Assembly (NCBI RefSeq): GCF_036402745.1
Contig: NZ_DASWSJ010000378.1
Span: 1 to 64,000, forward strand
DNA length: 64,000 bases
From: Actinophytocola sp036402745
GTDB lineage: Bacteria > Actinomycetota > Actinomycetes > Mycobacteriales > Pseudonocardiaceae
Direction: 5' to 3'
Numbering within the stretch: position 1 is the stretch's first letter; every line of letters begins with the position of its first letter. The translations under genes were made by a program, and so were the position numbers. This document shows, in pieces, positions 51,036 to 59,849 of the stretch. The notes under the pieces were generated by a model that worked only from the letters and a program-made list of their open reading frames with translations, was not told the DNA's origin and made no database searches.

Positions 51036-51521
51036 ATGTCGGACCCTAAACCGTTCCTGTGCGGACCCTCGCAGGGCAAGGCCATCTGGCACTTCGGCTC
51101 GCTCGTCGTCTTCCGGGCGACCGGCGAGGACACCGGCGGGCAGTACTGGCTGGCCGAGATGTCGTGCAACCGCGGCTACGGCTCGCCGGTGCACGTGCAC
51201 AGCCTGGAGGACGAGCTCTTCCACATCCTCGAGGGTGAGATGAGCATCGAGGTCGGCGGCCAGCTGTTCAACGCCACCGCCGGCGACTCGGTCTTCCTGC
51301 CGCGCAACATCCCGCACTCCTACAAGGTCGAGTCGGACACCGTGCGCACGCTGGTGCTGGGCACCCCGGCCGGCTACGAGAACTGGTTCTTCGAGACCGG
51401 CACGCCGGCCGAGAGGCTCGAGGTCCCCGCGTTCGACCCGGCCACCTTCCCCGACTTCGGCGCGGTGATCGCCTCCACGCAGAAGTACGGCGGCCAGGTG
51501 CTCGGCCCGCCGCGCGACTGA
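51036..51521 (+). CDS. Cupin protein (quercetinase-like)
   Basis: The 161-residue cupin has metal motif SPVHVHSLEDELFHILEGEMS (GX5HXHX3,4EX6G) near residue 48 and the second motif FLPRNIPHSYKV. The ligands are complete. Related cupins in aromatic PKS clusters act as cyclases or dioxygenases. The ATG at 51036 follows AAGGAGCC. TCGAG-like boxes upstream (50977, 50987) are 10 bp apart, not 11. It is coupled in order with the amidohydrolase-like, SDR and SchA/CurD genes. Confidence 0.88.
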   Translation: MSDPKPFLCGPSQGKAIWHFGSLVVFRATGEDTGGQYWLAEMSCNRGYGSPVHVHSLEDELFHILEGEMSIEVGGQLFNATAGDSVFLPRNIPHSYKVESDTVRTLVLGTPAGYENWFFETGTPAERLEVPAFDPATFPDFGAVIASTQKYGGQVLGPPRD

Positions 51522-51561
51522 CCCTCGCCCGAGCCACCGCAACCGCGCAGAAGGGCCGAGC

Positions 51562-52497
51562 ATGACCATCGACGTGCACGGGCATGTCACCCCGCCGGAG
51601 CTGCTCAAGCGTTTCCCCATGCCGCCGAGCCTCGGCGACATCGACGGCATGGTGGAACGCAAGGCCGCACTCGGCATCACCACCACCGTGGTCGGGAGCC
51701 CGGTCGGCGCGGGCACGATGCTGCCGGTGCCGGGCATCGACAACTACGCCCAGTCGGCCGACTCGCTCGCGAGCTTCCACGAGTGGGTCGCCGAGACCGT
51801 GCGCGAGCGGCCCGGGGTGCTCATCGGCTACGTCTACGTCAACCCGCTCGAGGGTGGGGCGAGCGTGGCCCGGGCCGCGGAGCTGTTGGGCCAGGAGGAG
51901 TTCGCGGGCCTCATCGTGAACACCAGCGTGCGCGGCGAGTTCCTCGACGACGCGCGCAGCGACGAGTTCTTCGCGATGGCGGCGGAGGCCGGCGCGCCGG
52001 TGCTGCTGCACCCGCCGGCCGTGCCGGTCGCCGCGTCGAGCATGAAGAAGGTCGGCGCGATCGAGCACGTCGTGCGCCCCTGCGACATCACGATGGGCGT
52101 CGCCGCGATCCTGCTGGCCGGGCGGCTGCAGGCCTTCCCTGGCCTCAAGCTCGTCGCGCCGAACGCCGGGGGCGCGCTGGCGCTGCTGCGCGAGAAGCTC
52201 GACATGGCCCAGCGGCGCGACCAGGTCGAGGGCCCGCCGCTGTCGGCGCAGCTGCGCCAGATCTACGTGGACACCGCCACGCCGTCGCTGCCCGCGCTGC
52301 GGGCCGCCGTCGAGGTGTTCGGGCCGGACCGGATGCTGTTCGGCACCGACTCGCCTCCGCTGGCCACGCCGCTGGACGCCGCGCTGGCCGCCGTCGACGC
52401 GCTGGGTCTGTCCGATGAGGACCGGGCGAAGGTGCTGGGCGGCAACGCCGCCGAGCTGTTCGGGCTGGGTTCCGTGGAGTTGAGGAGGGCGTCATGA
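51562..52497 (+). CDS. Amidohydrolase-2 / ACMSD-like decarboxylase family protein with lost histidine
   Basis: The 311-residue TIM-barrel protein has the metal motif DVHGHVTP at residue 4, a later LLHPPAVP, and FGTDSPP near the end, all typical of the family. The motif that is normally HGGG (catalytic His) reads PNAGG, with N201 in place of His. The catalytic base is therefore missing. It may act as a cyclase, hydratase or inactive subunit. Its stop overlaps the SDR start (ATGA). Confidence 0.85.
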   Translation: MTIDVHGHVTPPELLKRFPMPPSLGDIDGMVERKAALGITTTVVGSPVGAGTMLPVPGIDNYAQSADSLASFHEWVAETVRERPGVLIGYVYVNPLEGGASVARAAELLGQEEFAGLIVNTSVRGEFLDDARSDEFFAMAAEAGAPVLLHPPAVPVAASSMKKVGAIEHVVRPCDITMGVAAILLAGRLQAFPGLKLVAPNAGGALALLREKLDMAQRRDQVEGPPLSAQLRQIYVDTATPSLPALRAAVEVFGPDRMLFGTDSPPLATPLDAALAAVDALGLSDEDRAKVLGGNAAELFGLGSVELRRAS

Positions 52498-53279
52498 CGG
52501 AGTCGGTGGTTCGACCCTCCGCGGAGGACTCACGACCGCAACGGGTGCTGGTCGTCGGCGGGTACGGCGGGCTGGGCGCGGTGATCTGCGAGCAGTTCGC
52601 GGCCGACGGCGCGGCGGTCGCGATCGCCGGCCGGTCGCTGGACAAGGCGACCGAGCTGGCGGAGAAGCTCACCGCGAACGGCGCCACCGCGCTGCCGCTC
52701 ACCCTCGACGTCACCGACCCGGCGTCGATCGACGCGGCGGTCGCCGAGGTGGACGCGGCGTGGGGCGGGATCGACGTGCTGGTCAACTCGGCCAGCAAGC
52801 TGATCACCGTGCCGGCCGAGCACTTCGACGCGACCCAGTGGGCCGACGTGGTCAACGCCAACCTCGTGGGCGCGTTCCTGCTCTCCCAGTCGGTCGGCCG
52901 GCACATGCTGGCCCGCGGCGGCGGGCGGATCATCCACCTCTCGTCGGTGCGCGGGGACGCCGGCGGCCGCATGGGGTTCTCGGCATACGGCGCGAGCAAG
53001 GCCGGCGTCAACCTGCTGGTCAAGCAGCTCGCCACGGAGTGGGGCGGGCGCGGGGTCACCGTCAACGCGGTGGCGCCGGGCTTCATGCGCACGGACTTCG
53101 TCGAGGCGGCGCAGCAGAACCAGCAGTTCGTCGCGCGGCTGCAGCAGCGCATCCCGATCGGCCGGTTCGCGGAGCCGGAGGAGGTCGCGAGCGCGGTGCT
53201 CTACCTGGCGACGCCGCTCGCCCGGTTCGTCAACGGCCAGGTCATCTACGTCGACGGCGGCGTGACCGCCAGCCACTAG
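52494..53279 (+). CDS. Short-chain dehydrogenase/reductase (second)
   Basis: The 261-residue SDR has VVGGYGGLG at residue 17 (NADP-binding), the catalytic Ser in IIHLSSVRG, and YxxxK as YGASK. The usual NAG position reads NSASK. The C-terminus is IYVDGGVT. It overlaps the amidohydrolase-like gene and is followed 26 bp later by the SchA/CurD protein. It is a likely ketoreductase of a cyclised intermediate. Confidence 0.92.
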   Translation: MTESVVRPSAEDSRPQRVLVVGGYGGLGAVICEQFAADGAAVAIAGRSLDKATELAEKLTANGATALPLTLDVTDPASIDAAVAEVDAAWGGIDVLVNSASKLITVPAEHFDATQWADVVNANLVGAFLLSQSVGRHMLARGGGRIIHLSSVRGDAGGRMGFSAYGASKAGVNLLVKQLATEWGGRGVTVNAVAPGFMRTDFVEAAQQNQQFVARLQQRIPIGRFAEPEEVASAVLYLATPLARFVNGQVIYVDGGVTASH

Positions 53280-53304
53280 TTGTTCCCTGTAAACGGAGGT
53301 AAGG

Positions 53305-53685
53305 ATGTCCACCTGGCACGCGCTGCAGTACCCGATCAAGGCGGGTAGCGAGGAGGCGGTCAAGGAGCTGTTCCGCAACAGCGGCCGGCCCCAGTTCGAG
53401 ATCACCGGCCCGGACGGCGAGGTCGTCGGGCAGCTGCTGGCCACCATGACGTTCGTCGGCACCGAGCTCGCGATCCGGGTGATCGAGGTCGAGGGGCCGC
53501 TGCCGATCGTGGCCGCGCACATGAGCCGCCAGCCCGAGGTCAAGGAGTTCGAGCGGCAGCTCGAGGAGCACCTGGCCGAGCCGCGCGACATGGTCACGCC
53601 GCAGGGTGCGCGGGCGTTCTTCCAGAAGGCGGGCATGGAGAACGTGCTCAACCGGCGCGCGCCGGGTCACGAAGCGGCCGCCTGA
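53305..53685 (+). CDS. SchA/CurD-like protein
   Basis: The 126-residue protein starts MSTWHALQYPIKAGSEEAVKELF and carries a ferredoxin-like fold typical of the SchA/CurD family found in spore-pigment clusters. It has about 25 extra residues at the C-terminus. These proteins are linked to late hydroxylation or cyclisation, but the reaction is not settled. Its stop shares a base with the next start (TGATG). Confidence 0.88.
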   Translation: MSTWHALQYPIKAGSEEAVKELFRNSGRPQFEITGPDGEVVGQLLATMTFVGTELAIRVIEVEGPLPIVAAHMSRQPEVKEFERQLEEHLAEPRDMVTPQGARAFFQKAGMENVLNRRAPGHEAAA

Positions 53686-54545
53686 TGGACATCGGGGTCG
53701 GTCTGCCGAGCGTGATCCGCGCGGTGGCGGGCGAGACGGTGCTGGAGTGGGCGCGCGAGGCCGACCGCGCGGGCTTCTCGAGCCTGGCGACGCTCGACCG
53801 CCTGGTCTACGACAACTACGACAGCCTCACCACGCTCGCCGCCGCGGCCGCGGTGACCGAGCGGGCCCGGCTGCTGACGTCGATCCTGATCTCGCCGCTG
53901 TACTCGAACACCGCGCTGTTCGCCAAGCAGGCGGCCACGATCGACCGGCTCTCCGGCGGCCGGCTGGTGCTCGGCGTCGCCGCCGGGTCCCGGCCCGACG
54001 ACTTCCGCGCCAGCAAGGTGGAGATGCCGGGGCGGGGCAAGCGGATCGAGGCCCAGATCACCGAGGCCCGCGCGATCTGGGCGGGCGAGCGGCGCGGGTT
54101 CGCCGGCGGGATCGGGCCGGCGCTGCCCGCGGCGCCGCCGATCCTGATGGGAGGCCACTCGCCGGCCGCGATCAACCGGGCGGCCCGGCTGGCCGACGGG
54201 TGGATCTCCGGCGGTGGCGGTGTCGAGATGTTCAAGCACGGCGTCGCGGCCTTCCGCGCGGCCTGGCAGGCCGCCGGCCGCACCGGGGAGCCGAAGATCG
54301 TGTCGCTCACGTACTACGCGCTGGGCTCGCGGGCCGAGGAGCTGGCCGACCAGTACCTCAGCGACTACTACGGCTTCGCGCCGCCGTATGCACAGCTGGT
54401 GCTGCGCAACGCGGCGGTCGGCGAGGCGAAGCTGCGCGCCACCGTCGACGCGCTCACCGAGATCGGCTGCTCCGAGGTGATCCTCGCACCCTGCGGGGCG
54501 GACCTGGAGCAGCTGAAGGAGCTGCGCACGCTCGTCGGCAAGTAG
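53685..54545 (+). CDS. LLM-class flavin/F420-dependent oxidoreductase
   Basis: The 286-residue protein is a luciferase-like monooxygenase: MDIGVGLPSVIRAVAGETVLEWAREADRAGFSSLATLDR, then TSILISPLYSNTALFAKQAATIDRLSGGRLVLGVAAGSR, and PILMGGHSPAAINRAARLADGWI. The fold uses FMN or F420. In this setting it could reduce or hydroxylate the polycyclic skeleton. It ends the rightward block of the cluster at a terminator. Confidence 0.9.
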   Translation: MDIGVGLPSVIRAVAGETVLEWAREADRAGFSSLATLDRLVYDNYDSLTTLAAAAAVTERARLLTSILISPLYSNTALFAKQAATIDRLSGGRLVLGVAAGSRPDDFRASKVEMPGRGKRIEAQITEARAIWAGERRGFAGGIGPALPAAPPILMGGHSPAAINRAARLADGWISGGGGVEMFKHGVAAFRAAWQAAGRTGEPKIVSLTYYALGSRAEELADQYLSDYYGFAPPYAQLVLRNAAVGEAKLRATVDALTEIGCSEVILAPCGADLEQLKELRTLVGK

Positions 54546-54553
54546 CTCCGGCG

Positions 54554-54590
54554 CGGAGGTCACCGTCCCATATGGAGGGTGACCTCCGCG
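54554..54590. terminator. Bidirectional hairpin terminator
   Basis: GCGGAGGTCACC (54554-54565) pairs with GGTGACCTCCGC (54579-54590), a 12-bp stem, marking the end of the right arm of the cluster. Confidence 0.85.
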
Positions 54591-54594
54591 TTCG

Positions 54595-55653
54595 TCACCG
54601 GGGCCGGCCGGGGTCGTAGAGGAGCACACCCGCCTCGGCCTCGCGCCGGAGAACCGCCGCCGGACGCATCGGCCCGTCCGCCGGCATGCCCTTGAGGTCC
54701 GCCCGCCGGTTCAGCTCCGCCAGGTAGTCCTCGTCCAGGACGGTCCGCGCCGACAGGTGCTCGCGCAGCAGGACGTCGCGGCGCCCGAGGTAGAGGTAGG
54801 CGTCGACGCCCGGATAGCCGCGTTCGCCGGGCGCGGGCTGGTAGGAGTCCAGCGGGAAGGACGTGGCGTCGAGGTCACCGAGCCAGGTCCCCTTGATCGG
54901 GAGCAGCGACGGGACCGGCCACGAGGCCAGCCGCGCTTCGAGCGCCTCGTTGTCCTTCTCGAACCGCCGGTGGTAGGCCACGACGTAGGTCGCGCCCGGA
55001 TAGTCCTTCTCGTAGAGCGCGACGGCGTTGTCGCCGTCGCCGTGCATGAGGTGCCGCAGCCCGAAGAGCAGGAGCGCCTTGCGGTTCTTCGCGAGCACCT
55101 CGGTGCGCACCACCGACGCGATGTGGGGATCCCGCGCCCTGAACGGCTCGAGGTCCCGCGGGTCGCGCACCGTGGCCCAGTCGACGGGCGGGTCGGCGGC
55201 CAGCACGCGCAGCTTCTTCGCCGGTGGCAGCGTCTCGTTGACCCGGCGCACCAGGGCGAGGAGCGTCTCGTAGAACGAGGAGTACCCGCAGCTCGGCTGC
55301 GTGGTGTCGCGCCAGACGTGGCGCACCTCGGCGAGCGGCACGTCCTCGCCCGCGATGTACCGGTCCAGGACCGGCTGGTAGAGCGCGTTGCCGCACTCCA
55401 CGACGATGTCGTCGACCTTGTCCGGGAAGCCCCGGTCGGCGACGAGGTCGAAGGCGAAGCTGCCGACGACCGGGCTCATGAGCCCGACGACCCGGTACTC
55501 GTCGAAGGCGGCCAGGACCGCTTGCCGGCCGTCCTTCGGCGCCGGAGCGTGCCGCCCGGGTGGCCGGGACTCCGCGATGGCCAGCACCGAGCCGGCGAGC
55601 ACCCCCGCCACGGCGGCCAGCACCACGGCGGGGCGAATGATTCTGCGCATCAT
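54595..55653 (-). CDS. Secreted protein, function unknown
   Basis: The 352-residue protein has an N-terminal signal (MMRRIIRPAVVLAAVAGVLAGSVLAIAES). A single domain follows with VVGLMSPVVGSFAFDLVADRGFPDKVDDIVVECGNALYQPVLDRYIAGEDVPLAEVRHVWRDTTQPSCGYSSFYE. The order of a short hydrophobic strand then an acidic VECGN segment is loosely like haem-binding ChaN or erythromycin-esterase folds, but key residues are not clear. It lies outside the cluster on the minus strand. Confidence 0.6.
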   Translation of the reverse strand: MMRRIIRPAVVLAAVAGVLAGSVLAIAESRPPGRHAPAPKDGRQAVLAAFDEYRVVGLMSPVVGSFAFDLVADRGFPDKVDDIVVECGNALYQPVLDRYIAGEDVPLAEVRHVWRDTTQPSCGYSSFYETLLALVRRVNETLPPAKKLRVLAADPPVDWATVRDPRDLEPFRARDPHIASVVRTEVLAKNRKALLLFGLRHLMHGDGDNAVALYEKDYPGATYVVAYHRRFEKDNEALEARLASWPVPSLLPIKGTWLGDLDATSFPLDSYQPAPGERGYPGVDAYLYLGRRDVLLREHLSARTVLDEDYLAELNRRADLKGMPADGPMRPAAVLRREAEAGVLLYDPGRPR

Positions 55654-55743
55654 GGCCCAGAACCTAGGAAAGACGGCCGGCCGGGTCGTCCCGCCGCGGA
55701 GCTGTCCGCACGTGGCTGGTCCGGGGGAGGCCGCGGCCCCGCG

Positions 55744-56688
55744 TCACTCCGGCAGGGGACCTGGTGTCCCGCAGCACTTCTTGTACTTCGTACCGGAGCC
55801 GCACCAGCACGGCTCGTTGCGCCCCGGCGGCCACTCGATCAGGCCGCCCTCGTCGACGATCTCGTCCAGGCACGCGCGGCGGGTGACGTCCGACAGCGGG
55901 TCGCCGCCGGTGCGGGCCGCGAACTCGGTGAGCTTCGCGGTGGTCAGCGGCACCATGGTGATCCGGGCGACGCCGGCCTCGGACATCTCCCGGTTGTCGA
56001 CCTCGCGGTCGAGCAGGACCGCCGCCACGTCCGCGCTCTCGACGAGCTCCGGCCAGCGCTCGTGGGCAGGCTCGACCTCCGCGCGGGGCCAGAACAGCAC
56101 CCGCACCTCCGCCGGTGGCGCGCCCTCGGCGAGGCGCGCGTCGAGCTCGCCGAAGCGGTCGAAGTCGGAGTCGAGCGCGAGCACCGACTCGTCCAGCTCG
56201 TCGAGCGGCAGGTCGAGCTCCTGGCGGGCCCGCAGCCGGCCGGCGAGGATGTCGTAGGCCGGGGCGAAGGTCTCCGACCCGTTCGCCATGCCGGCGATGT
56301 CCTCCTCGGTGAGCCGGCCGGCCGCCTCGGTGAACCAGACCAGCGCCTGCTCGAAGTCCGCCCGCTCGGCCATGAGCTCGCCGGCGAGGTAGTACGGCCC
56401 CGGACCCGGGGTCGCGTCGGCCAGCATCGCGTCGAACTGGGCGGTGGCCTCGGCGTCGCGGTCGAGGTCGAGGAGCACCTCGGCCAGCGTCACCCTGGCG
56501 TACCCGCCGTCGTCACCGCCCAGCGCGACGGCCTGGTCGAGCAGCTCGACGGCGCGGTCGTGGTCGCCCGCCCGGTGCCAGGCGTGCGCGGCCTCGACGA
56601 GGATCTCGCCACGCTCCTCGGGGTGGTCGTCGAGCTCGGCCTCCAGCTCGCGGGCCACGCGTACGTGCTCGGCGGATCCGTCTCCCAT
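55744..56688 (-). CDS. TPR-SEC-C motif protein
   Basis: The 314-residue protein starts with a TPR-like helical region (EILVEAAHAWHRAGDHDRAVELLDQAVALGGDDGGYARVTLAEVLLDLDRDAEATAQFDAML) and ends with a zinc-binding SEC-C motif (NEPCWCGSGTKYKKCC). SEC-C motifs act as protein-binding tags. A housekeeping role is likely. It is not linked to the biosynthetic genes. Confidence 0.88.
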   Translation of the reverse strand: MGDGSAEHVRVARELEAELDDHPEERGEILVEAAHAWHRAGDHDRAVELLDQAVALGGDDGGYARVTLAEVLLDLDRDAEATAQFDAMLADATPGPGPYYLAGELMAERADFEQALVWFTEAAGRLTEEDIAGMANGSETFAPAYDILAGRLRARQELDLPLDELDESVLALDSDFDRFGELDARLAEGAPPAEVRVLFWPRAEVEPAHERWPELVESADVAAVLLDREVDNREMSEAGVARITMVPLTTAKLTEFAARTGGDPLSDVTRRACLDEIVDEGGLIEWPPGRNEPCWCGSGTKYKKCCGTPGPLPE

Positions 56689-56742
56689 GCCCGCAGAGTA
56701 GTCAGGCCGGCGTGGCGGACCGAGTTCGACGCCTGGGGCCGG

Positions 56743-57168
56743 TCACGTGCGGGACCGGCCTCGGGTGAACCGGCGGAGCACGAGGTGGAGCGGGAGCCCG
56801 ATCGGCGAGAGCACGATCGTGAGCACCAGCAGCGGGCTCATGACCAGCGGGGGTACCCCGCGCTCGCGGCCGTCGAGGTACATCCACCGGCCGATGAACA
56901 GGTCCCACGCGATGATCTGCGCCCAGAGCAGGGTGACCGCGCCGGGCTCGGCGACGAGCGCCCGCAGCCCGTCGAGGCTCGGCCCGGCCACCACCGTCCA
57001 CAGTGGCCCGAACAGCGGCACGGCCGCGACGGCCCACACCACGAGCACCGGCGCCACGATCCACGGGGAGGCCACGACCCGCCTGGTCCAGCGCCAGGTG
57101 GGCAGCAGGATCATCAGCGCCCAGAACGGCGCGGCGAGGAGGAACGCGAGGTCGAACAGGGTACTCAT
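56743..57168 (-). CDS. ABA4-like (DUF4281) membrane protein
   Basis: The 141-residue protein has four hydrophobic segments and the ABA4 pattern PFWALMILLPTWRWTRRVVASPW, AWDLFIGRWMYLDGRERG and PLLVMSPLLVLTIVLSPIGLPLHLV. Plant ABA4 is tied to neoxanthin formation; bacterial members have no assigned role. The start overlaps the stop of the upstream gene (ATGA). Confidence 0.85.
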   Translation of the reverse strand: MSTLFDLAFLLAAPFWALMILLPTWRWTRRVVASPWIVAPVLVVWAVAAVPLFGPLWTVVAGPSLDGLRALVAEPGAVTLLWAQIIAWDLFIGRWMYLDGRERGVPPLVMSPLLVLTIVLSPIGLPLHLVLRRFTRGRSRT

Positions 57169-58097
57169 GCGGCCAGCACCGGCTCTCGGCGCTCCGATGT
57201 GGACAGTGCGCGCGCGGCGCCGGCCACGGCCGCCACCACCAGCAGGCCGAGCGCGCCGAGCGTCCACGCGTCGGGACGGAGGAGCGGCTGGCCACGCAGC
57301 GCCTGCCAGGTCACCACGGCGACGGTCCCGGCGTAGAGACCGCCCGCGAGCCACACCAGCCGCACCCGCACGCCCTCCTCGGCCAGCCGCGGGAGCCGGC
57401 GGGCGGCCGCGGACAGCGCCAGCGCGAGCAGCGGGAGCGCTTGCATGGCATGGATGCCGACGAAGTGCGGGATGCGCAGGTCACCGCCGACCGTGCTCCA
57501 CCCGGTGACCGGCATGCCCGGCCCGCCGTCGGGGACGCCGACGCTGTGTGCCCCGACCCGGTCGGGCAGGTTGTCGGGCCCCGGCCCCACCATGAGGAAC
57601 GCGAGCCCGATCCCCACCGACCCGATGACGATGCCGAGCCGCACCGCCCACTCGACGGCGCGGTCCGGCAGCCGCTCCCGCAGCAGCACCGCGCCCTGCG
57701 CCATGTTCAGCACCCACAGCGCGGTGATCGCGACGCCCATGATCGTGAACAGCGTGCTGTCGAGCGGGCTCGCGATGTTGAAGTGGCTCGCCCGCCCGCG
57801 CAGCACCTGGCCCACGATGATCACCATCTCGACCCCGGCGAGCCCCGCGATGGCCGTGCTGGCCCACCACATCCACGGCCGCTGCGGCCGCAGGGACAGC
57901 AGCCACGCCCAGGTGAGCGCGTAGACGCCCAGCGAGACCGAGAACTTCAGCGGCTTGAGCCAGATCGCCTCGCCGCCCAGCACCCGGTCGTCGACGAGCA
58001 GCCCCCCGCCGGCCACGAGTCCCGTGACCACCATCAGGCCCGCGAACACCATGAGCGGCCGGTGCCACCCCACCGCCTGCCGCACGTGACCCGTCAT
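57165..58097 (-). CDS. Integral membrane protein, function unknown
   Basis: The 310-residue protein has eight to nine hydrophobic helices (PLMVFAGLMVVTGLVAGGGLLV, EAIWLKPLKFSVSLGVYALTWAWLL and others). It opens the two-gene operon with the ABA4-like protein. A large palindrome lies upstream (58112-58155), suggesting control by a ligand-binding repressor not encoded here. No family is recognised. Confidence 0.72.
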   Translation of the reverse strand: MTGHVRQAVGWHRPLMVFAGLMVVTGLVAGGGLLVDDRVLGGEAIWLKPLKFSVSLGVYALTWAWLLSLRPQRPWMWWASTAIAGLAGVEMVIIVGQVLRGRASHFNIASPLDSTLFTIMGVAITALWVLNMAQGAVLLRERLPDRAVEWAVRLGIVIGSVGIGLAFLMVGPGPDNLPDRVGAHSVGVPDGGPGMPVTGWSTVGGDLRIPHFVGIHAMQALPLLALALSAAARRLPRLAEEGVRVRLVWLAGGLYAGTVAVVTWQALRGQPLLRPDAWTLGALGLLVVAAVAGAARALSTSERREPVLAA

Positions 58098-58111
58098 GCC
58101 CCACCCCCAAC

Positions 58112-58155
58112 ATGGATAGTCCTACTATCTACAAGTAGATAGGTACCCTATCCAT
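58112..58155. promoter_or_regulatory. 44-bp nested palindrome upstream of the membrane operon
   Basis: An inner palindrome CTATCTAC-AA-GTAGATAG (58125-58142) and outer arms ATGGATAG (58112-58119) and CTATCCAT (58148-58155) share one centre. It is AT-rich against its surroundings and sits 15 bp upstream of the membrane-protein start, so it is a strong repressor-type operator candidate. Confidence 0.75.
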
Positions 58156-58176
58156 GCTGAGGTGGCTCTCAGCGAG

Positions 58177-59838
58177 TCACGCCGCCTGGGTCGGCGCCGC
58201 GTCCCGGTTCATGATCGCCGCGCGCAGGGCCTTCTTGTCCACCTTGCCCACCGCGGTGAGCGGGAAGTCCGCCACGATCTCCAGCCGCTCGGGATGCTTG
58301 AACTTGGCCACCCCCTGCGCCGCGAACGGCTCGCGCACCTGGTCCAGGGTCAGCGCCTGTCCACTGTGGAGGACCACGCAGACGCAGACCAGCTCGCCGT
58401 ACTGCGGGTCGGGCAGGGCGATCGCGGTCGAGCGGCGGACCGCGGGCAGCGTGTCGACCACCGCCTCGACCTCCGGCGCGGAGATCTTCTCCCCACCCCG
58501 GTTGATCAGGTCCTTCACCCGTCCCTCCACCACCAGGTTGCCGCTGTCGTCCCACCGCACGAGGTCACCGCTGCGGTACCAGCCGTCCGGGGTGAACGCG
58601 CGCGCGTTGTGCTCCGGCGCCCGGAAGTAGCCGCGCGGCGTGTACGGGCCGCGGGTCAGCAGCTCACCGGTCCCGCCGTCGGGCACCGGGTTGCCGGCCT
58701 CGTCGACCAGCAGGATCTCGTCGGCGTCGCTGATCGGCCGGCCCTGGGTCCGGTTGATCGCCGACGCCGGGTCGTCCGGCCGGGTGTAGTTCAGCAGGCC
58801 CTCGGCCATCCCGTAGACCTGCTGCAGTGTCGCGCCCAGCGCCGGGCCGATCCGCGCGGCGAACGCGGGGTCCAGCACCGAGCCGCCGACCTGCACCAGC
58901 CGCAGGCTCGACAGGTCGTACTCGCCGCCCGTGGCCGCCTCGACCCAGCGCTGCGCGATGGCCGGCACCAGCGAGGTGACCGTGGCCCGCTCCCGCTCGA
59001 TCAGCGGGAACGCGACCTCCGGCTTGGGCGAGCGCAGCATCACGACCCGGCCGCCGTGGATGAGCGTGGCGAGGATGCCCGGCGAGCCGAGCGGGAAGTT
59101 GTGCCCCATCGGCAGCGTCACGAGGTACACCGTGTCCGGGCCGAACCCGCACACCGCACCGCTTTGCCGCGCGTTGTACTCGTAGTCGTCGTGCGTCCTG
59201 GCGATGATCTTCGGCGTGCCGGTGGTGCCGCCGGAGAGCAGGAACAACGCCACCTCGCCGGGGTCCGGCGCGCTCGCGTCGAGCCGGGACCGCAGCCGGG
59301 CCGGCTCCTGCCAGCGCTCCAGCAGCGACCGCAGGTCCACAGTAGACGCGTCGACCCGGTCGCCGAGCACGATGACCTCGCACGGGCTCGTGAGCGACGC
59401 GGCGAGGTCGACCGCCATCCGCTGGTGGTCGAACTTCTGCCACCGGTCGGGCACCACGATCGCCTTGACCTCGGCCAGCTCGGCCAGGTAGCGCAGCTCG
59501 TGCTCGCGGTGCGCCAGCAGCGCGAGCACCGGGGCCACCCCGATCCGCTGGCAGGCCAGGAAGAGCGCGACGAACTCCCAGCTGTTCGGCAGCTGCACGA
59601 GGATGTTGTCACCGTCGTGCAGGCCCAGGTCGAGCAGGTGGTCGGCCAGCGCGTCGGCGTACTCGGCGAGCCGGCGGTAGGTGAGCACCGTGTCGCCGTC
59701 GACGATCGCCACCCGGTCGCCGTCCCGGTCGGCCCAGGTCCACATCCAGTGGCCGAGCGGCTGACCCCGCCAGTAGCCCTGCTCCACGTACCGGTCGGCC
59801 ACGTCGGCCGGCCACGGCGTCACACCGTCGCGCTTCAT
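58177..59838 (-). CDS. Aryl-acid AMP ligase (DhbE/MdpB2-like)
   Basis: The 553-residue adenylate-forming enzyme has core motif FLLSGGTTGTPKIIARTHDDYEYNARQSG, NYTRPDDP near the substrate loop, YRSGDLVRWDDSGNLVVEGRVKDLINRGGEKI (A8 region) and the C-terminal lysine FPLTAVGKVDKKAL. The family activates salicylate- or dihydroxybenzoate-type acids as AMP esters or CoA thioesters. GGGAGGAAAC precedes the ATG at 59838. It lies 11 bp downstream of the type I PKS, so it most likely activates the acid made by that enzyme. Confidence 0.92.
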   Translation of the reverse strand: MKRDGVTPWPADVADRYVEQGYWRGQPLGHWMWTWADRDGDRVAIVDGDTVLTYRRLAEYADALADHLLDLGLHDGDNILVQLPNSWEFVALFLACQRIGVAPVLALLAHREHELRYLAELAEVKAIVVPDRWQKFDHQRMAVDLAASLTSPCEVIVLGDRVDASTVDLRSLLERWQEPARLRSRLDASAPDPGEVALFLLSGGTTGTPKIIARTHDDYEYNARQSGAVCGFGPDTVYLVTLPMGHNFPLGSPGILATLIHGGRVVMLRSPKPEVAFPLIERERATVTSLVPAIAQRWVEAATGGEYDLSSLRLVQVGGSVLDPAFAARIGPALGATLQQVYGMAEGLLNYTRPDDPASAINRTQGRPISDADEILLVDEAGNPVPDGGTGELLTRGPYTPRGYFRAPEHNARAFTPDGWYRSGDLVRWDDSGNLVVEGRVKDLINRGGEKISAPEVEAVVDTLPAVRRSTAIALPDPQYGELVCVCVVLHSGQALTLDQVREPFAAQGVAKFKHPERLEIVADFPLTAVGKVDKKALRAAIMNRDAAPTQAA

Positions 59839-59849
59839 GTTTCCTCCCG

